Source of the DNA: Gemmatimonadaceae bacterium
Lineage (GTDB): Bacteria > Gemmatimonadota > Gemmatimonadetes > Gemmatimonadales > Gemmatimonadaceae
NCBI GenBank assembly: GCA_037721215.1
Contig: JBBJNV010000010.1
Coordinates: 1-64,000 of the forward strand
DNA: 64,000 nucleotides
Reading direction: 5' to 3'
Below are positions 45,209-53,091 of the stretch, one piece after another; position 1 is the stretch's first letter, and the number at the start of each line of letters is the position of its first letter. Under the pieces are notes generated by a model. The model made no database searches. It had not been told where the DNA came from and was given only the letters and a program-made list of their open reading frames with translations. The position numbers were made by a program, and so were the translations under genes.

Positions 45209-46602
45209 GTTGCTACCTGTTCCACAGGATCAGGCGGACTGCCGTCACTTGTCTCCTCGGGATAACAGCTCCGAATTAACGCTTCCGGCAGGTGCAGCCG
45301 ATACACCTGCGGCAGTGATCCCCTGATCCATCGTGCCACGGTTGGTACCCGCAAGTACGGTCCGTACAACTCGCGCTTGAGCCGCCGCGAAAGCGCGACA
45401 GTGGTGAGCACCGGAGTGCGGGAATACGCCGGATAGATTTCGAACCTTTCGTCAACGTGGTCGTGGCCTCTGACCATGTGCGTCACAGGCCGGCCGAGCG
45501 TATGGCTAAGCGCGCAGAATGCGGCGAAATCCTCGTAGCCGAATTGGCTTCCGCGCGACATCCGGTTCGGAAGCTTCTTCCGGGCCCGCGGATGAGCGCG
45601 GCTCCAGACGTAGTCAGTGAGGCATCGAGGATCGTTCCAGTCTCCCGAAGCCGCGAGGCTCGCGTGAAGATCGGTCAGAGGAAATCCACCATGTGCCGCA
45701 AGCAATCCATCGGGAAAGAACAGCGCGCGTGGTGCATCGGCAGTAATCCTCACTGCCAGCTTTCCCGCCCGGCCGATCCATTCGTGGGCAAGGTTCTCGT
45801 TGAGGAAATCGGAAAAATCCGATGGCGATATCGTTGCCGTGAAGCGTGCCCCGTTGTATCCAAGTGCTTCGTCGTGATTGCCGGCGATAAAGCAGATCGT
45901 CTGCGGACGGTCGAGAATGAGCTCGAAAACTCGAAGCAGCGTTTCCAGACCGTAGCCTCCGTCATCGAACAGATCGCCCAGCAGAACGATGCGCGCGCGC
46001 ATGGCGCCTTCCCGGCCCGCCTCACGGTCTATCAGGGCAAGCGCAGTATCCAGCGCGAGAAGGTCACCATGAATGTCGCCGATGAACCAGAGCGGTTCGT
46101 CGGACACTTCCGTCAGCCGCAGTGCGCGGTCAGACCTACTCGTTCGATGATCGTCGAACAGCATGCCCGCCCCACCTTCAGAATCGAGCAGCGCCTCGAG
46201 CCGTTCCACCGTCCCGCGGATACGCGCGCGAAGAGCGCCCGGACCAAGCGACGCAGCGATGGCGTCCCAGTCGAGGTCGCGGACATCGACGACCGGCGGA
46301 ATGGGCGCAACGGCCAATTCCGGCTCCCGGTCATCCGGCAATGTGCCGGCAGCGGATTCATCAGGGCCAAGGTCGCCGTGTATCTCGGGGGCCGCGCGGG
46401 AGGGCACGTCTGCTTCCTCGCCGACGTCTCCTTCCTCGCCGATGTCTGCTCCCTCACCAACGTCAGCTTCCTCACCGGGCCCTGCTTCCTGGGGCGCCCC
46501 GGAAGCCGTTTCCAACGCCGGTTCAATCCCGGAGTCGCCGGCCTTTGATCCTGCATTATCATCCGGCGCGCTTGATTCGCCGGCGGCCGCCTCAGCCGAC
46601 AC
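45205..46602 (-). CDS. PPP/calcineurin-type protein phosphatase with acidic N-terminal repeat
   Basis: The catalytic domain has the complete PPP-family metal motifs GDIHGD, GDLFDDGG and GNHDE, then HGGFPL and RGHDH, as in bacterial Ser/Thr phosphatases related to PP1/PP2A. The N-terminal 120 residues are disordered and acidic, with four hexapeptide repeats. The frame is open from 46653, inside the kinase gene; GTG 46602 (SAEAAAGESS) overlaps the kinase stop by only 11 bases and is preferred. With a kinase before it and a VWA protein before that, it probably removes phosphates placed by this kinase. No signal peptide or membrane helix. Confidence 0.85.
   Translation of the reverse strand: MSAEAAAGESSAPDDNAGSKAGDSGIEPALETASGAPQEAGPGEEADVGEGADIGEEGDVGEEADVPSRAAPEIHGDLGPDESAAGTLPDDREPELAVAPIPPVVDVRDLDWDAIAASLGPGALRARIRGTVERLEALLDSEGGAGMLFDDHRTSRSDRALRLTEVSDEPLWFIGDIHGDLLALDTALALIDREAGREGAMRARIVLLGDLFDDGGYGLETLLRVFELILDRPQTICFIAGNHDEALGYNGARFTATISPSDFSDFLNENLAHEWIGRAGKLAVRITADAPRALFFPDGLLAAHGGFPLTDLHASLAASGDWNDPRCLTDYVWSRAHPRARKKLPNRMSRGSQFGYEDFAAFCALSHTLGRPVTHMVRGHDHVDERFEIYPAYSRTPVLTTVALSRRLKRELYGPYLRVPTVARWIRGSLPQVYRLHLPEALIRSCYPEETSDGSPPDPVEQVAT
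46405..46476 (-). repeat. 18-bp repeat encoding acidic hexapeptides
   Basis: Four 18-base units in the N-terminal part of the phosphatase gene encode GEEADV, GEGADI, GEEGDV and GEEADV. They form a flexible acidic spacer in front of the catalytic domain. The unit number is likely to vary between relatives. Confidence 0.85.
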
Positions 46603-47944
46603 GCGCCGTAAGGGGAAGCTTGGATATTCCCTTTGCGCTGCGACCCGCGGCAAGCACGTCGCCGTCGTTCAGTATCCGGGGTGCAGTGAGTGGGACACCA
46701 TTCACTAGCGTTTCATTCACGGTCGCAAGCGCCGGTGTCACAATCCATTGTCTGTCCGGGCGCCGCTCAACAGTGCACTGCGTCGAGTCCCAGAACTCCG
46801 CATCGGGTCCGAAGCGGCGAAGGATTGCCTTGCCAAGAGCTGTTCGAACGCCGATCTGGAGTGATTCACCACCCGCGGCAACCAGTTGGATTTTATCCGA
46901 CGTCAAACCCGATCCCGCTGCCGGCGCCGCTTTCGCGCCAGTGGAGGAACCCGCAATCGGCGATCCTGCAGCCGGCCGCACAGTGCGAGAAGTTGCACCT
47001 GCAGCCCCGGCGGCCGTTCCTGTTCGCGGCGCCCGCCCACTCAGCGCCGCGCGGATTGCCGCGGCTGTGGGTCGTTTTTTCGGATCCGGCGAAAGGCACC
47101 GGTGCAAAATCGCGCTCACCTCGGCGTTGCTCGCGGGTGACGGCATCGTCCCCAGCAATGCTGGCGGCTTCAAGTCATACGCTCGTACACGTTTCGCATA
47201 CTCGGCCTGATCCTCCTGCCAGTATGGATGCATTCCAACGAGAAGCTCATACAGAATGAGCCCGCATGTAAAAACGTCGGACTCGAGCACTGGCACCGCG
47301 CCGCGTGTCATGTGCTCGGGTGACCGGTAGTTGTCGGTTCCGACATAGCCCTGATGGCCATGCCACGGCGCTTTCCGGTCAGTGAGCACGGAAAAATCCG
47401 TGTCGATGATCTTCAGCTGGTACCCTGAACCGATCGACGGATCCTCGATCAGATAGGCGTTTCCCGGTTTGAGATCGGCATGTACGATTTTCGATTCATG
47501 GAGAGCAGCGATCCCGGCCATGAAAACTTTGGCCCATGTAACGTGTCTGGCCCAGACCGCGGGGTCCCGGGTTGGGGCTGTTTTCGTGCGTCGGTGAGTC
47601 TCCCGCTCCTCCTCGAGCATGTCGTCCAGGTCGCGTCCATTCTCGACAAATTCATAGGCCGCGAAGTACGTCGGGCCTCCCCACCGCTCCTCGAACGCAT
47701 CGATCAGACGAACCGCGTAGTGGGCTGCCTTCCCCTTGCGAATCCGGCTCGACAGCTCCTGCTGGTAATCGACAAAGGGCGCGTACCAGACCACGGTTGG
47801 AGAAGGGGATTTGTACTGCTTCAGGAATATCTTGTCCCCGCCTGGCGCCTGAGCGCCGTAGGATATCGCCATCATCCCCGGGCCGAAGACTTTCGTCACG
47901 CGGTACCCGCGGATGGTGTCTCCGACCCTCAGTTTTTTTGCCAT
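46592..47944 (-). CDS. Ser/Thr protein kinase with C-terminal FHA-like domain
   Basis: Residues 13-300 are a kinase domain of divergent type: the glycine loop reads FGPGMMAISYG, the ATP lysine lies in IFLKQY (42), the catalytic loop is HADLKPGN (Asp 157; Ala instead of Arg, so a non-RD kinase), and the metal-binding loop is DTDFS rather than DFG. Then come an Ala/Gly/Thr-rich linker (305-345) and a C-terminal FHA-like beta domain (355-445: LQIGVRTALGKA, NETLVNGVPL, ILNDGDVLAAG). FHA domains bind phosphothreonine. The gene lies between VWA and phosphatase genes (24-base gap upstream, overlap downstream), suggesting a phosphorylation switch made of kinase, FHA reader and phosphatase. Confidence 0.88.
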   Translation of the reverse strand: MAKKLRVGDTIRGYRVTKVFGPGMMAISYGAQAPGGDKIFLKQYKSPSPTVVWYAPFVDYQQELSSRIRKGKAAHYAVRLIDAFEERWGGPTYFAAYEFVENGRDLDDMLEEERETHRRTKTAPTRDPAVWARHVTWAKVFMAGIAALHESKIVHADLKPGNAYLIEDPSIGSGYQLKIIDTDFSVLTDRKAPWHGHQGYVGTDNYRSPEHMTRGAVPVLESDVFTCGLILYELLVGMHPYWQEDQAEYAKRVRAYDLKPPALLGTMPSPASNAEVSAILHRCLSPDPKKRPTAAAIRAALSGRAPRTGTAAGAAGATSRTVRPAAGSPIAGSSTGAKAAPAAGSGLTSDKIQLVAAGGESLQIGVRTALGKAILRRFGPDAEFWDSTQCTVERRPDRQWIVTPALATVNETLVNGVPLTAPRILNDGDVLAAGRSAKGISKLPLTARVG

Positions 47945-47968
47945 CGTGCGCTCCGGAGCGGTGCTGTC

Positions 47969-49057
47969 CTAGAGCGCCAGCGTTTCAGCTGATCGCGACA
48001 CGCTCGCCGCGAGTTGTTTGAGAGTCGTGCGGAAATTCGCCGGATCGGCGGTGAATTTCTGCAGCGCCTCCTGTGGGTTCAGGCCTTCGTACTCGACCAC
48101 TTCCCACTCGCTCTTGTCGATCTGACTGAGTCTGTCGTAGCCCTCGAAGTTGGGCGCAAAAAGGCTGAGAATGATGCGATTGGCCATGACGACATTGGCT
48201 ACGTCCTGCAGCGCGCCGCCTTTCGCCTCGGGAATGCTCATAGTCTCCTTGAATGAGGCATCTGTGAAGACCACCACGACACGGGCGGCCTCGCTGCGGT
48301 ATCGCCACTTGTTCGCTTCTTCCGACTGAGCGCCCTTCGGCGACGCTTCCATCGTCGAGACCTTGTAGATCGCGTCCAAAAGGGACTCGGGTTCGTCGCC
48401 TCCGCCCTGCGCCTGCAGTTTGGAGAGCTGGGCCTTCAGAGCAACGGCGTCGCGGACGAAGGGATGATCCTCCATCCATTCCAGGCCTTCGCCGCTCGCC
48501 GCCTCGATGTCGCGGTAACCGACGACCTTTCCGCGCCAGTCCCGCACGGGCGCTGCATTGTTGGCATCTCCTGAGCTCAGCGAGTCCACGAACGCTTCGA
48601 TGTTCTTGCGCAAGGCGTCGATGATAGGCGCCATGCTTCCGCTGACGTCGATGAGAAACACGACGTCGGCGACCCCTTTGGTCTTTTCGCGGGTCTGTGG
48701 CGCTGCAGTGGGGGCGGCAGGCGCCGCTTCGCCCTGGAGCCCTTCAGGGACAGCAGGGTCCGAAGCGAAGGCAGGTGGAGCAGCGGAAACCGCGGGATCA
48801 CCTTCGGCCATCGGAGTGGAGCCAGCATCGGCGCCAGATGGCACCCCGCCACCGTCGGCGCCCGCGCCACTGCCAGCGCCAGATGGCATGCCGCCACTGT
48901 CAGGGTTGGACGGCATAGCGCCGCCGCCCGACGACCTATCGCCGCCGGTGGAACCACTTGCCCCGTCTGCAGCCGGTACCGGCGGAGGGGGCGCATCTGC
49001 CGACGGGATGTCCGGTTCTGGTGGCATTCTGGATTCGGTATCTTCTGGGGTGGCCAT
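47969..49057 (-). CDS. VWA (von Willebrand factor A) domain protein
   Basis: A Pro/Gly/Ala-rich, low-complexity N-terminus (residues 1-125) is followed by a VWA domain with a full MIDAS: DVSGSM (Asp 137, Ser 139, Ser 141), a conserved Thr region, and FTDAS. The fold extends to about residue 345 (RVVVVFTDASFKETM, RIILSLFAPNFEGYDRLSQI). No signal peptide, so cytoplasmic. The domain resembles TerY-type VWA proteins in size, and the neighbours are a kinase and a phosphatase as in TerY-P units. It is the first gene of the four-gene unit; a promoter should lie in the 255 bases shared with the divergent ferritin-like genes. Confidence 0.88.
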   Translation of the reverse strand: MATPEDTESRMPPEPDIPSADAPPPPVPAADGASGSTGGDRSSGGGAMPSNPDSGGMPSGAGSGAGADGGGVPSGADAGSTPMAEGDPAVSAAPPAFASDPAVPEGLQGEAAPAAPTAAPQTREKTKGVADVVFLIDVSGSMAPIIDALRKNIEAFVDSLSSGDANNAAPVRDWRGKVVGYRDIEAASGEGLEWMEDHPFVRDAVALKAQLSKLQAQGGGDEPESLLDAIYKVSTMEASPKGAQSEEANKWRYRSEAARVVVVFTDASFKETMSIPEAKGGALQDVANVVMANRIILSLFAPNFEGYDRLSQIDKSEWEVVEYEGLNPQEALQKFTADPANFRTTLKQLAASVSRSAETLAL

Positions 49058-49262
49058 CTATTCGCTCCGCGGGAGTCCGGTTGTGGAATTGAGTTGTGGA
49101 ATTCCAGGTCGAACGCACCAGATGCACGTTTTCTGCCGTCATTGCAAGTGAGCGCCGCGACCTCTCTGGCCCGCCCGCTCCCTGATGTGGAAGGGAATGT
49201 CTGCGCTGGCGCGGCTCTTGCCGTTCCCCAACTTGATGATCAATCGTAATAGGCCGATCTGT

Positions 49263-49296
49263 GCTAGCCCGATCGCTCTATTCAATGGGGGCTAGC
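49263..49296. promoter_or_regulatory. Inverted repeat before the ferritin-like operon
   Basis: GCTAGCCC at 49263-49270 and its complement GGGCTAGC at 49289-49296 form an 8-bp inverted repeat with an 18-base spacer, ending 16 bases before ATG 49313 and just before the GGGAGG ribosome binding site. It may act as an operator or as a leader hairpin controlling translation. Confidence 0.45.
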
Positions 49297-49312
49297 AGAG
49301 GGAGGTAGGCTT

Positions 49313-50185
49313 ATGTCCAAGATTCGACAGGACAGCATGAAGGACCTTGGCACCATCGAGACGGGGTTGCAACGGCCGACCAGTCGGCGTGGCTTCGTCC
49401 GGATTATCGGTGCGGGTAGTGCGGCGGCGATGCTGCCTGCGCTCGTCAGTTGCGAAGGGGACTCGATCGCCGTGCCCATCCAACCCGGCGGACCGGGGTC
49501 TGGAGGTGGAGGTACTACACCACCGGGGGGCCCGGCGCCCGTCACCGGAGTGTCGTTCGATCTGAGAACCGACGCCGGGTTCCTGCGTCTGGTTCAGGTA
49601 CTCGAGGAAGTCGAAGCGGCCTTCTACACCGCCGTCGTGGCAAGCTCGAACTTCAACACGTTCTTTCCGGCCGAGGAGCGGGAATTGTTTGTCGATCTCC
49701 GCGACGCCGAGATTATTCACCTTGAAGTCGTCCGCGCCGGGCTCGGCTCGCAGGCGGTTCCCAGCCTGCGGAACAATATCAACACGGCGACGTTGAACAC
49801 GTTCCTTGCCAGCAGGGCGAGCATCATCGCCGCCGCGCGAGGGTTCGAGACCCTGGGTGTGTCCGGGCTCAACGGGTCGGGCAAGTATCTGCAGGACGCC
49901 CGCAACCTTCTGTTCGCAGGAAAGATCGTGTCGGTTGAAGCACGTCACCTTGCCGCGCTCCGCGACATTTCCGTGCCGGGCGGCACCGCAAACACAGCGT
50001 TCGCCAGCGATGACACCATCGACGCCATGGGGCGGGACATCAAGCTCGAGGCGGGCGACATCATTGCCCGTGCGGCCGCGACCAACATCCTTCTGCCCAA
50101 CACGCTCGCAGCGCAGCCCATCAGCAATCAGCCGACCGCCACACAAGGCGTGCCGACAACCAACTTCATCACACCCACGCCATAA
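49313..50185 (+). CDS. Tat-exported ferritin-like protein 1
   Basis: ATG 49313 follows GGGAGG. The twin-arginine signal TSRRGFVRIIGAGSAAAMLPALVSC ends in a Cys, so a Tat lipoprotein is possible. After a Gly/Pro linker comes a ferritin-like four-helix bundle: VLEEVEAAFYTAVV, ELFVDLRDAEIIHLEVVRAGL, and VSVEARHLAALRD, with Glu and ExxH-type metal ligands (E of LEE, D/E-x-x-H, E-A-R-H). It belongs to the ferritin-like/desiccation-related PCC13-62 group. Folded export with bound metal fits the Tat route. The next gene encodes a second such protein 20 bases on. Confidence 0.88.
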   Translation: MSKIRQDSMKDLGTIETGLQRPTSRRGFVRIIGAGSAAAMLPALVSCEGDSIAVPIQPGGPGSGGGGTTPPGGPAPVTGVSFDLRTDAGFLRLVQVLEEVEAAFYTAVVASSNFNTFFPAEERELFVDLRDAEIIHLEVVRAGLGSQAVPSLRNNINTATLNTFLASRASIIAAARGFETLGVSGLNGSGKYLQDARNLLFAGKIVSVEARHLAALRDISVPGGTANTAFASDDTIDAMGRDIKLEAGDIIARAAATNILLPNTLAAQPISNQPTATQGVPTTNFITPTP

Positions 50186-50205
50186 GCGCTCAGGAGTACT
50201 GATAA

Positions 50206-51252
50206 ATGAAAACGAATCAACAGCCGATCCTGGACGCTATCGATCCAGAGATCATCGAAAGGCTTGTATCCCGCCGCGACGCCATTAGAAAAGGCGCGTC
50301 GGTGAGCTCGATGGTTGCGACCGGTCTCGCAATGGGCTCCGTGCCGGTGATGCTGGCCGCGCTGAGCCGCGACGTGTTCGCGCAGGCGCCGTCGGACATT
50401 CTCGATGCTCTCCAGTTCGCGCTCATTCTCGAGCACCTTGAGAATGAGTTTTACAAGGCAGTGCTTGGGACCAGCGCACTGGCGGCGCAGAATAACGCGT
50501 TCGCACCTGTCCGCGCACTGATCCCCGCCTCGGCGCGGGAAACCTTCATGCAGATCCAGAAGCACGAGCAGCAGCATGTGGACTTCCTGCGGACAACGGC
50601 GATTCCGCTGTTCGGCGGAACGGCTCCAGCGATTACCGCCGCGGATTTCGACTTTACCGGTGGTAACGGTAGTGGCACAGGACCGTTTCTGTCCGCGACC
50701 ACGAATCTCGATGTGCTGCTGCTCGCAACGCAGGCGTTCGAGGACACCGGCGTTCGCGCGTACAAGGGACAGGCTGGCCGGTTCCTGATTGCAGGCAACA
50801 CGAATGCCGATATTGCGATGGAGAGCGCGCTTCGCATTCATTCAGTCGAAGCACGCCACGCTTCGAAGATCCGGCGCATCCGCCGCCAGCGCAACCCGAG
50901 CGACACTACGCTGCGGTTCAGTGGATACATTCGCGGAGGGGGCGCTGCCGCAGCGGGCGCAGGCAACATCGCCAACCCGCCGGCCGAAGTTGTCGCAGCA
51001 TTGAACCTGATTTACGGCGGCGGCACGGGTCCGGTATCGTTCCCCGACAGCAATACGCGCCATGTGATCTTTAACGGTACGGCGGAAGTTATCGTGGATG
51101 CGGCGACCGTCGGCGGCACATCGGCGATCGGGGGCGCGGCCGCGCAGCAGCTTGCCGCGACTCAGGCTTTCGACGAAGCGCTGACGAAAGCCGAAGTGAT
51201 AACCATCGTTCAGGGTTTCATCAGGAACGATCCAGCGCGCGGACTGCCATAG
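50206..51252 (+). CDS. Tat-exported ferritin-like protein 2
   Basis: A CAGGAG box precedes ATG 50206. The signal SRRDAIRKGASVSSMVATGLAMGS is Tat-like, with probable cleavage near VFAQA (residue about 63). The ferritin-like bundle has FALILEHLENEFYKAVLG, IQKHEQQHVDFLR and LRIHSVEARHASKIRRIR, giving a full set of Glu and ExxH ligands for a di-metal site. A Gly-rich insert separates helices 2 and 3. The paired gene upstream shares the VEARHxxxxR motif. Likely role: storage, oxidation or detoxification of iron or manganese outside the cytoplasm; not proven. The operon ends at the terminator that follows. Confidence 0.88.
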   Translation: MKTNQQPILDAIDPEIIERLVSRRDAIRKGASVSSMVATGLAMGSVPVMLAALSRDVFAQAPSDILDALQFALILEHLENEFYKAVLGTSALAAQNNAFAPVRALIPASARETFMQIQKHEQQHVDFLRTTAIPLFGGTAPAITAADFDFTGGNGSGTGPFLSATTNLDVLLLATQAFEDTGVRAYKGQAGRFLIAGNTNADIAMESALRIHSVEARHASKIRRIRRQRNPSDTTLRFSGYIRGGGAAAAGAGNIANPPAEVVAALNLIYGGGTGPVSFPDSNTRHVIFNGTAEVIVDAATVGGTSAIGGAAAQQLAATQAFDEALTKAEVITIVQGFIRNDPARGLP

Positions 51253-51274
51253 CCTTTCAGGCAGTTGTGCAATG

Positions 51275-51310
51275 AAAAGCAGGCGGCTCTCTGGGCCGCC
51301 TGCTTTTTTT
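51275..51310 (+). terminator. Rho-independent terminator of the ferritin-like operon
   Basis: A 12-bp perfect stem (AAAAGCAGGCGG at 51275-51286 with CCGCCTGCTTTT at 51296-51307) with a 9-base loop, followed by further T residues to 51310. It begins 23 bases after the stop codon of the second ferritin-like gene. Confidence 0.93.
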
Positions 51311-51516
51311 CGTCATCAACAGTCGTGGTTCAACCTGAGCACGCCCGAAGCAGAAGGTTGAGGGCGATCGTCAGAATGATCGATACCACTATGCTGGCCA
51401 GACACCCGCTTGTCCGAATCCTGATAGCTGTCTCGCGAAAGAGTCAATTGCCATTCCGCCAGAATCATTCCCGCATCCGCAACAAGCGGTTGTTCTGAAT
51501 GGCAGCCCATGGGGTT

Positions 51517-52188
51517 TTACGAGCAATTAGCGGCGTACTGTTCGGCCGTCCATCCAGGACCCTGTTCTTCGGTCGCTCCGATGGTATGCGACGCCTCGTG
51601 CCGAAGCGTCCGGTTCAGCTCGGCAAGCGTTCGCCCGTTGAGGTCGTCGAGTCGTCGAGCCACGCGCACCAGCCAGACGTCATCGATCTCGTATGCATGG
51701 CCAACACCGTAATATCTATGGGCTCCAATACGTTTGATGAGAGCCTTTCGATACATTCGCACACGCGGCAGGATGGCGCGGACAGCATCGCCCAGCAGCC
51801 TGCACTCGGATCTCGCGTGGCCCTGAAGACGGCCGGCTTCGGCATTGAACGCCTCGAATTCCTCTGCCGACGGCGCCGCCGTTTCGCAGACAGGCGACGA
51901 AGCTTCCGGATTCACCCCGACACACCCGAGCATCATCGCCGCGTCCAGGGGTACTGGCGTGAAGAGGCTATCGGGGGCCGGCGAAAGAGCTTCGCCTTCC
52001 GCCGAGCCGCCAGGAGCAGCAGCGCCCGTGGCAGCTTCGTCGGCGGTAGTCGCTGCACCTGCGGCGGGCACGACGTTTGGGGCCGGTCGCGCCGGCACGC
52101 AGCCGGCAGCGAGGATAGCGGCCACTACCGCCCAGACTGGCACTCGGGGTACTATGGATATATCCGCAGCAAGAGATAGTGCATGCAT
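51517..52188 (-). CDS. Lipoprotein with HExxH zincin-like motif
   Basis: The signal has a lipobox (AILAAGCVP; Cys at about residue 30). An Ala/Gly/Glu-rich linker (35-75) follows, then a compact domain with three cysteines besides the lipid Cys (LGCVG, PVCET, SECRLL) and, near the C-terminus, TLRHEASHTIGATEEQGPGW. HEASH is an HExxH metalloprotease motif; a downstream Glu (E of EEQGPGW) is a candidate third ligand. A small, possibly outer-membrane-anchored metallopeptidase is likely, but the family was not identified. Its start codon lies in an AT-rich palindrome. Confidence 0.72.
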   Translation of the reverse strand: MHALSLAADISIVPRVPVWAVVAAILAAGCVPARPAPNVVPAAGAATTADEAATGAAAPGGSAEGEALSPAPDSLFTPVPLDAAMMLGCVGVNPEASSPVCETAAPSAEEFEAFNAEAGRLQGHARSECRLLGDAVRAILPRVRMYRKALIKRIGAHRYYGVGHAYEIDDVWLVRVARRLDDLNGRTLAELNRTLRHEASHTIGATEEQGPGWTAEQYAANCS

Positions 52189-52198
52189 TTAATTAAAT
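52187..52198. promoter_or_regulatory. AT-rich 12-base palindrome over the zincin-like gene start
   Basis: ATTTAATTAAAT is a perfect palindrome overlapping the start codon (52186-52188) of the minus-strand lipoprotein gene. It is very AT-rich for this genome and sits in the 176-base region between two divergent genes. It could be an operator or part of a -10 region. Confidence 0.3.
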
Positions 52199-52364
52199 CG
52201 AGCACACGCACGCGGGCCACCGGAGATGGAATGCATCCTTTGCATTGGGTTCAGTACCTGGCTTTCGACTCAGTGCAGCAGACAATCGTCAGGGCAAACG
52301 GTCACCCCGATGTCACGTCTAACAACGTGATTGTCACGCAAACATTCAATAGAGCTGAGATCAG

Positions 52365-53012
52365 ATGACAAACGCAAAGTCGATAAGCAGCCGAAAACCC
52401 GTGCGTCGCTCGTTGCGGCTTGTATTGCTGACGCTCTCTGGCACGGCAATCATGTCGTGCAGTGGTGACTCCGGCGGTCCGGTGGGCCCACTCCCGGTTG
52501 CCAGCATTTCGGTAACCGGGGCAACAACAACTTTTGAGATCGGACAGCAAGTGCAGTTCACAGCCGTACCGCGAAGCTCGAACGGCAACCCGGTCAGCGG
52601 AGCGGCGATCACCTGGTCTGTCTCCCCGCAGAGTGTCGCTTCGGTCAGCGCAACCGGTCTTGTCACGGCGAAAGCCGCTGGCTCGGCGACTGTCACCGCC
52701 AGCATTGGCACCGTTGCGGGCAGCGCCGGCCTGACCATCAACGACAGCGGTATTCCATTTGCCACGACGGTTTCGATGCCGGGCAATTCGTTCAGCCCGT
52801 TCGCTGTGACCATCCGCCGAACCGGATCAGTGAGCTTCGATTTTCCGTCAGTTCAGCATGACGTGACGTTCAAGGCCCAGGCAGGAGTGCCCGCAAACAT
52901 TCCTGTGACTCGCCTCGCCGTCGTCAGTCGTACCTTTAATGTCGTGGGGGTCTTTCCGTACGATTGTCTGATTCACCCGGGGATGTCGGGGCAGGTTACT
53001 GTCGCACAGTAA
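52365..53012 (+). CDS. Lipoprotein with Big2 Ig-like domain and blue-copper (cupredoxin) domain
   Basis: The signal ends in lipobox IMSCSGD. Residues about 45-125 form a bacterial Ig-like (Big2) domain (VASISVTGATTTFEIGQQVQFTA, AITWSVSPQSVASVSATGLVTAKAAGSATVTAS). Residues about 128-215 fit a plastocyanin-like cupredoxin: FPSVQHDVTF supplies the first His, and YDCLIHPGMSGQV supplies Cys, His and Met, a complete type 1 copper site. It would work as an exported electron carrier tethered to a membrane. Divergent from the zincin-like gene. Confidence 0.88.
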   Translation: MTNAKSISSRKPVRRSLRLVLLTLSGTAIMSCSGDSGGPVGPLPVASISVTGATTTFEIGQQVQFTAVPRSSNGNPVSGAAITWSVSPQSVASVSATGLVTAKAAGSATVTASIGTVAGSAGLTINDSGIPFATTVSMPGNSFSPFAVTIRRTGSVSFDFPSVQHDVTFKAQAGVPANIPVTRLAVVSRTFNVVGVFPYDCLIHPGMSGQVTVAQ

Positions 53013-53091
53013 TGGTACGAGTAAAGGCCCACTGGCATCGCGCACTGCTTCACCGGCTCCATCCGCAGCGCTGTAATCGCGAATAACCCTC

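Noticed and set aside
45457-46548. Plus-strand frame of 363 codons
   Set aside because: Antisense shadow of the PPP-type phosphatase gene, which has all metal motifs.
44123-49057. Tellurium-resistance (Ter) cluster
   Set aside because: VWA and kinase resemble TerY-P parts, but no TerC, TerD or TelA-like gene is present and the phosphatase is of another fold.
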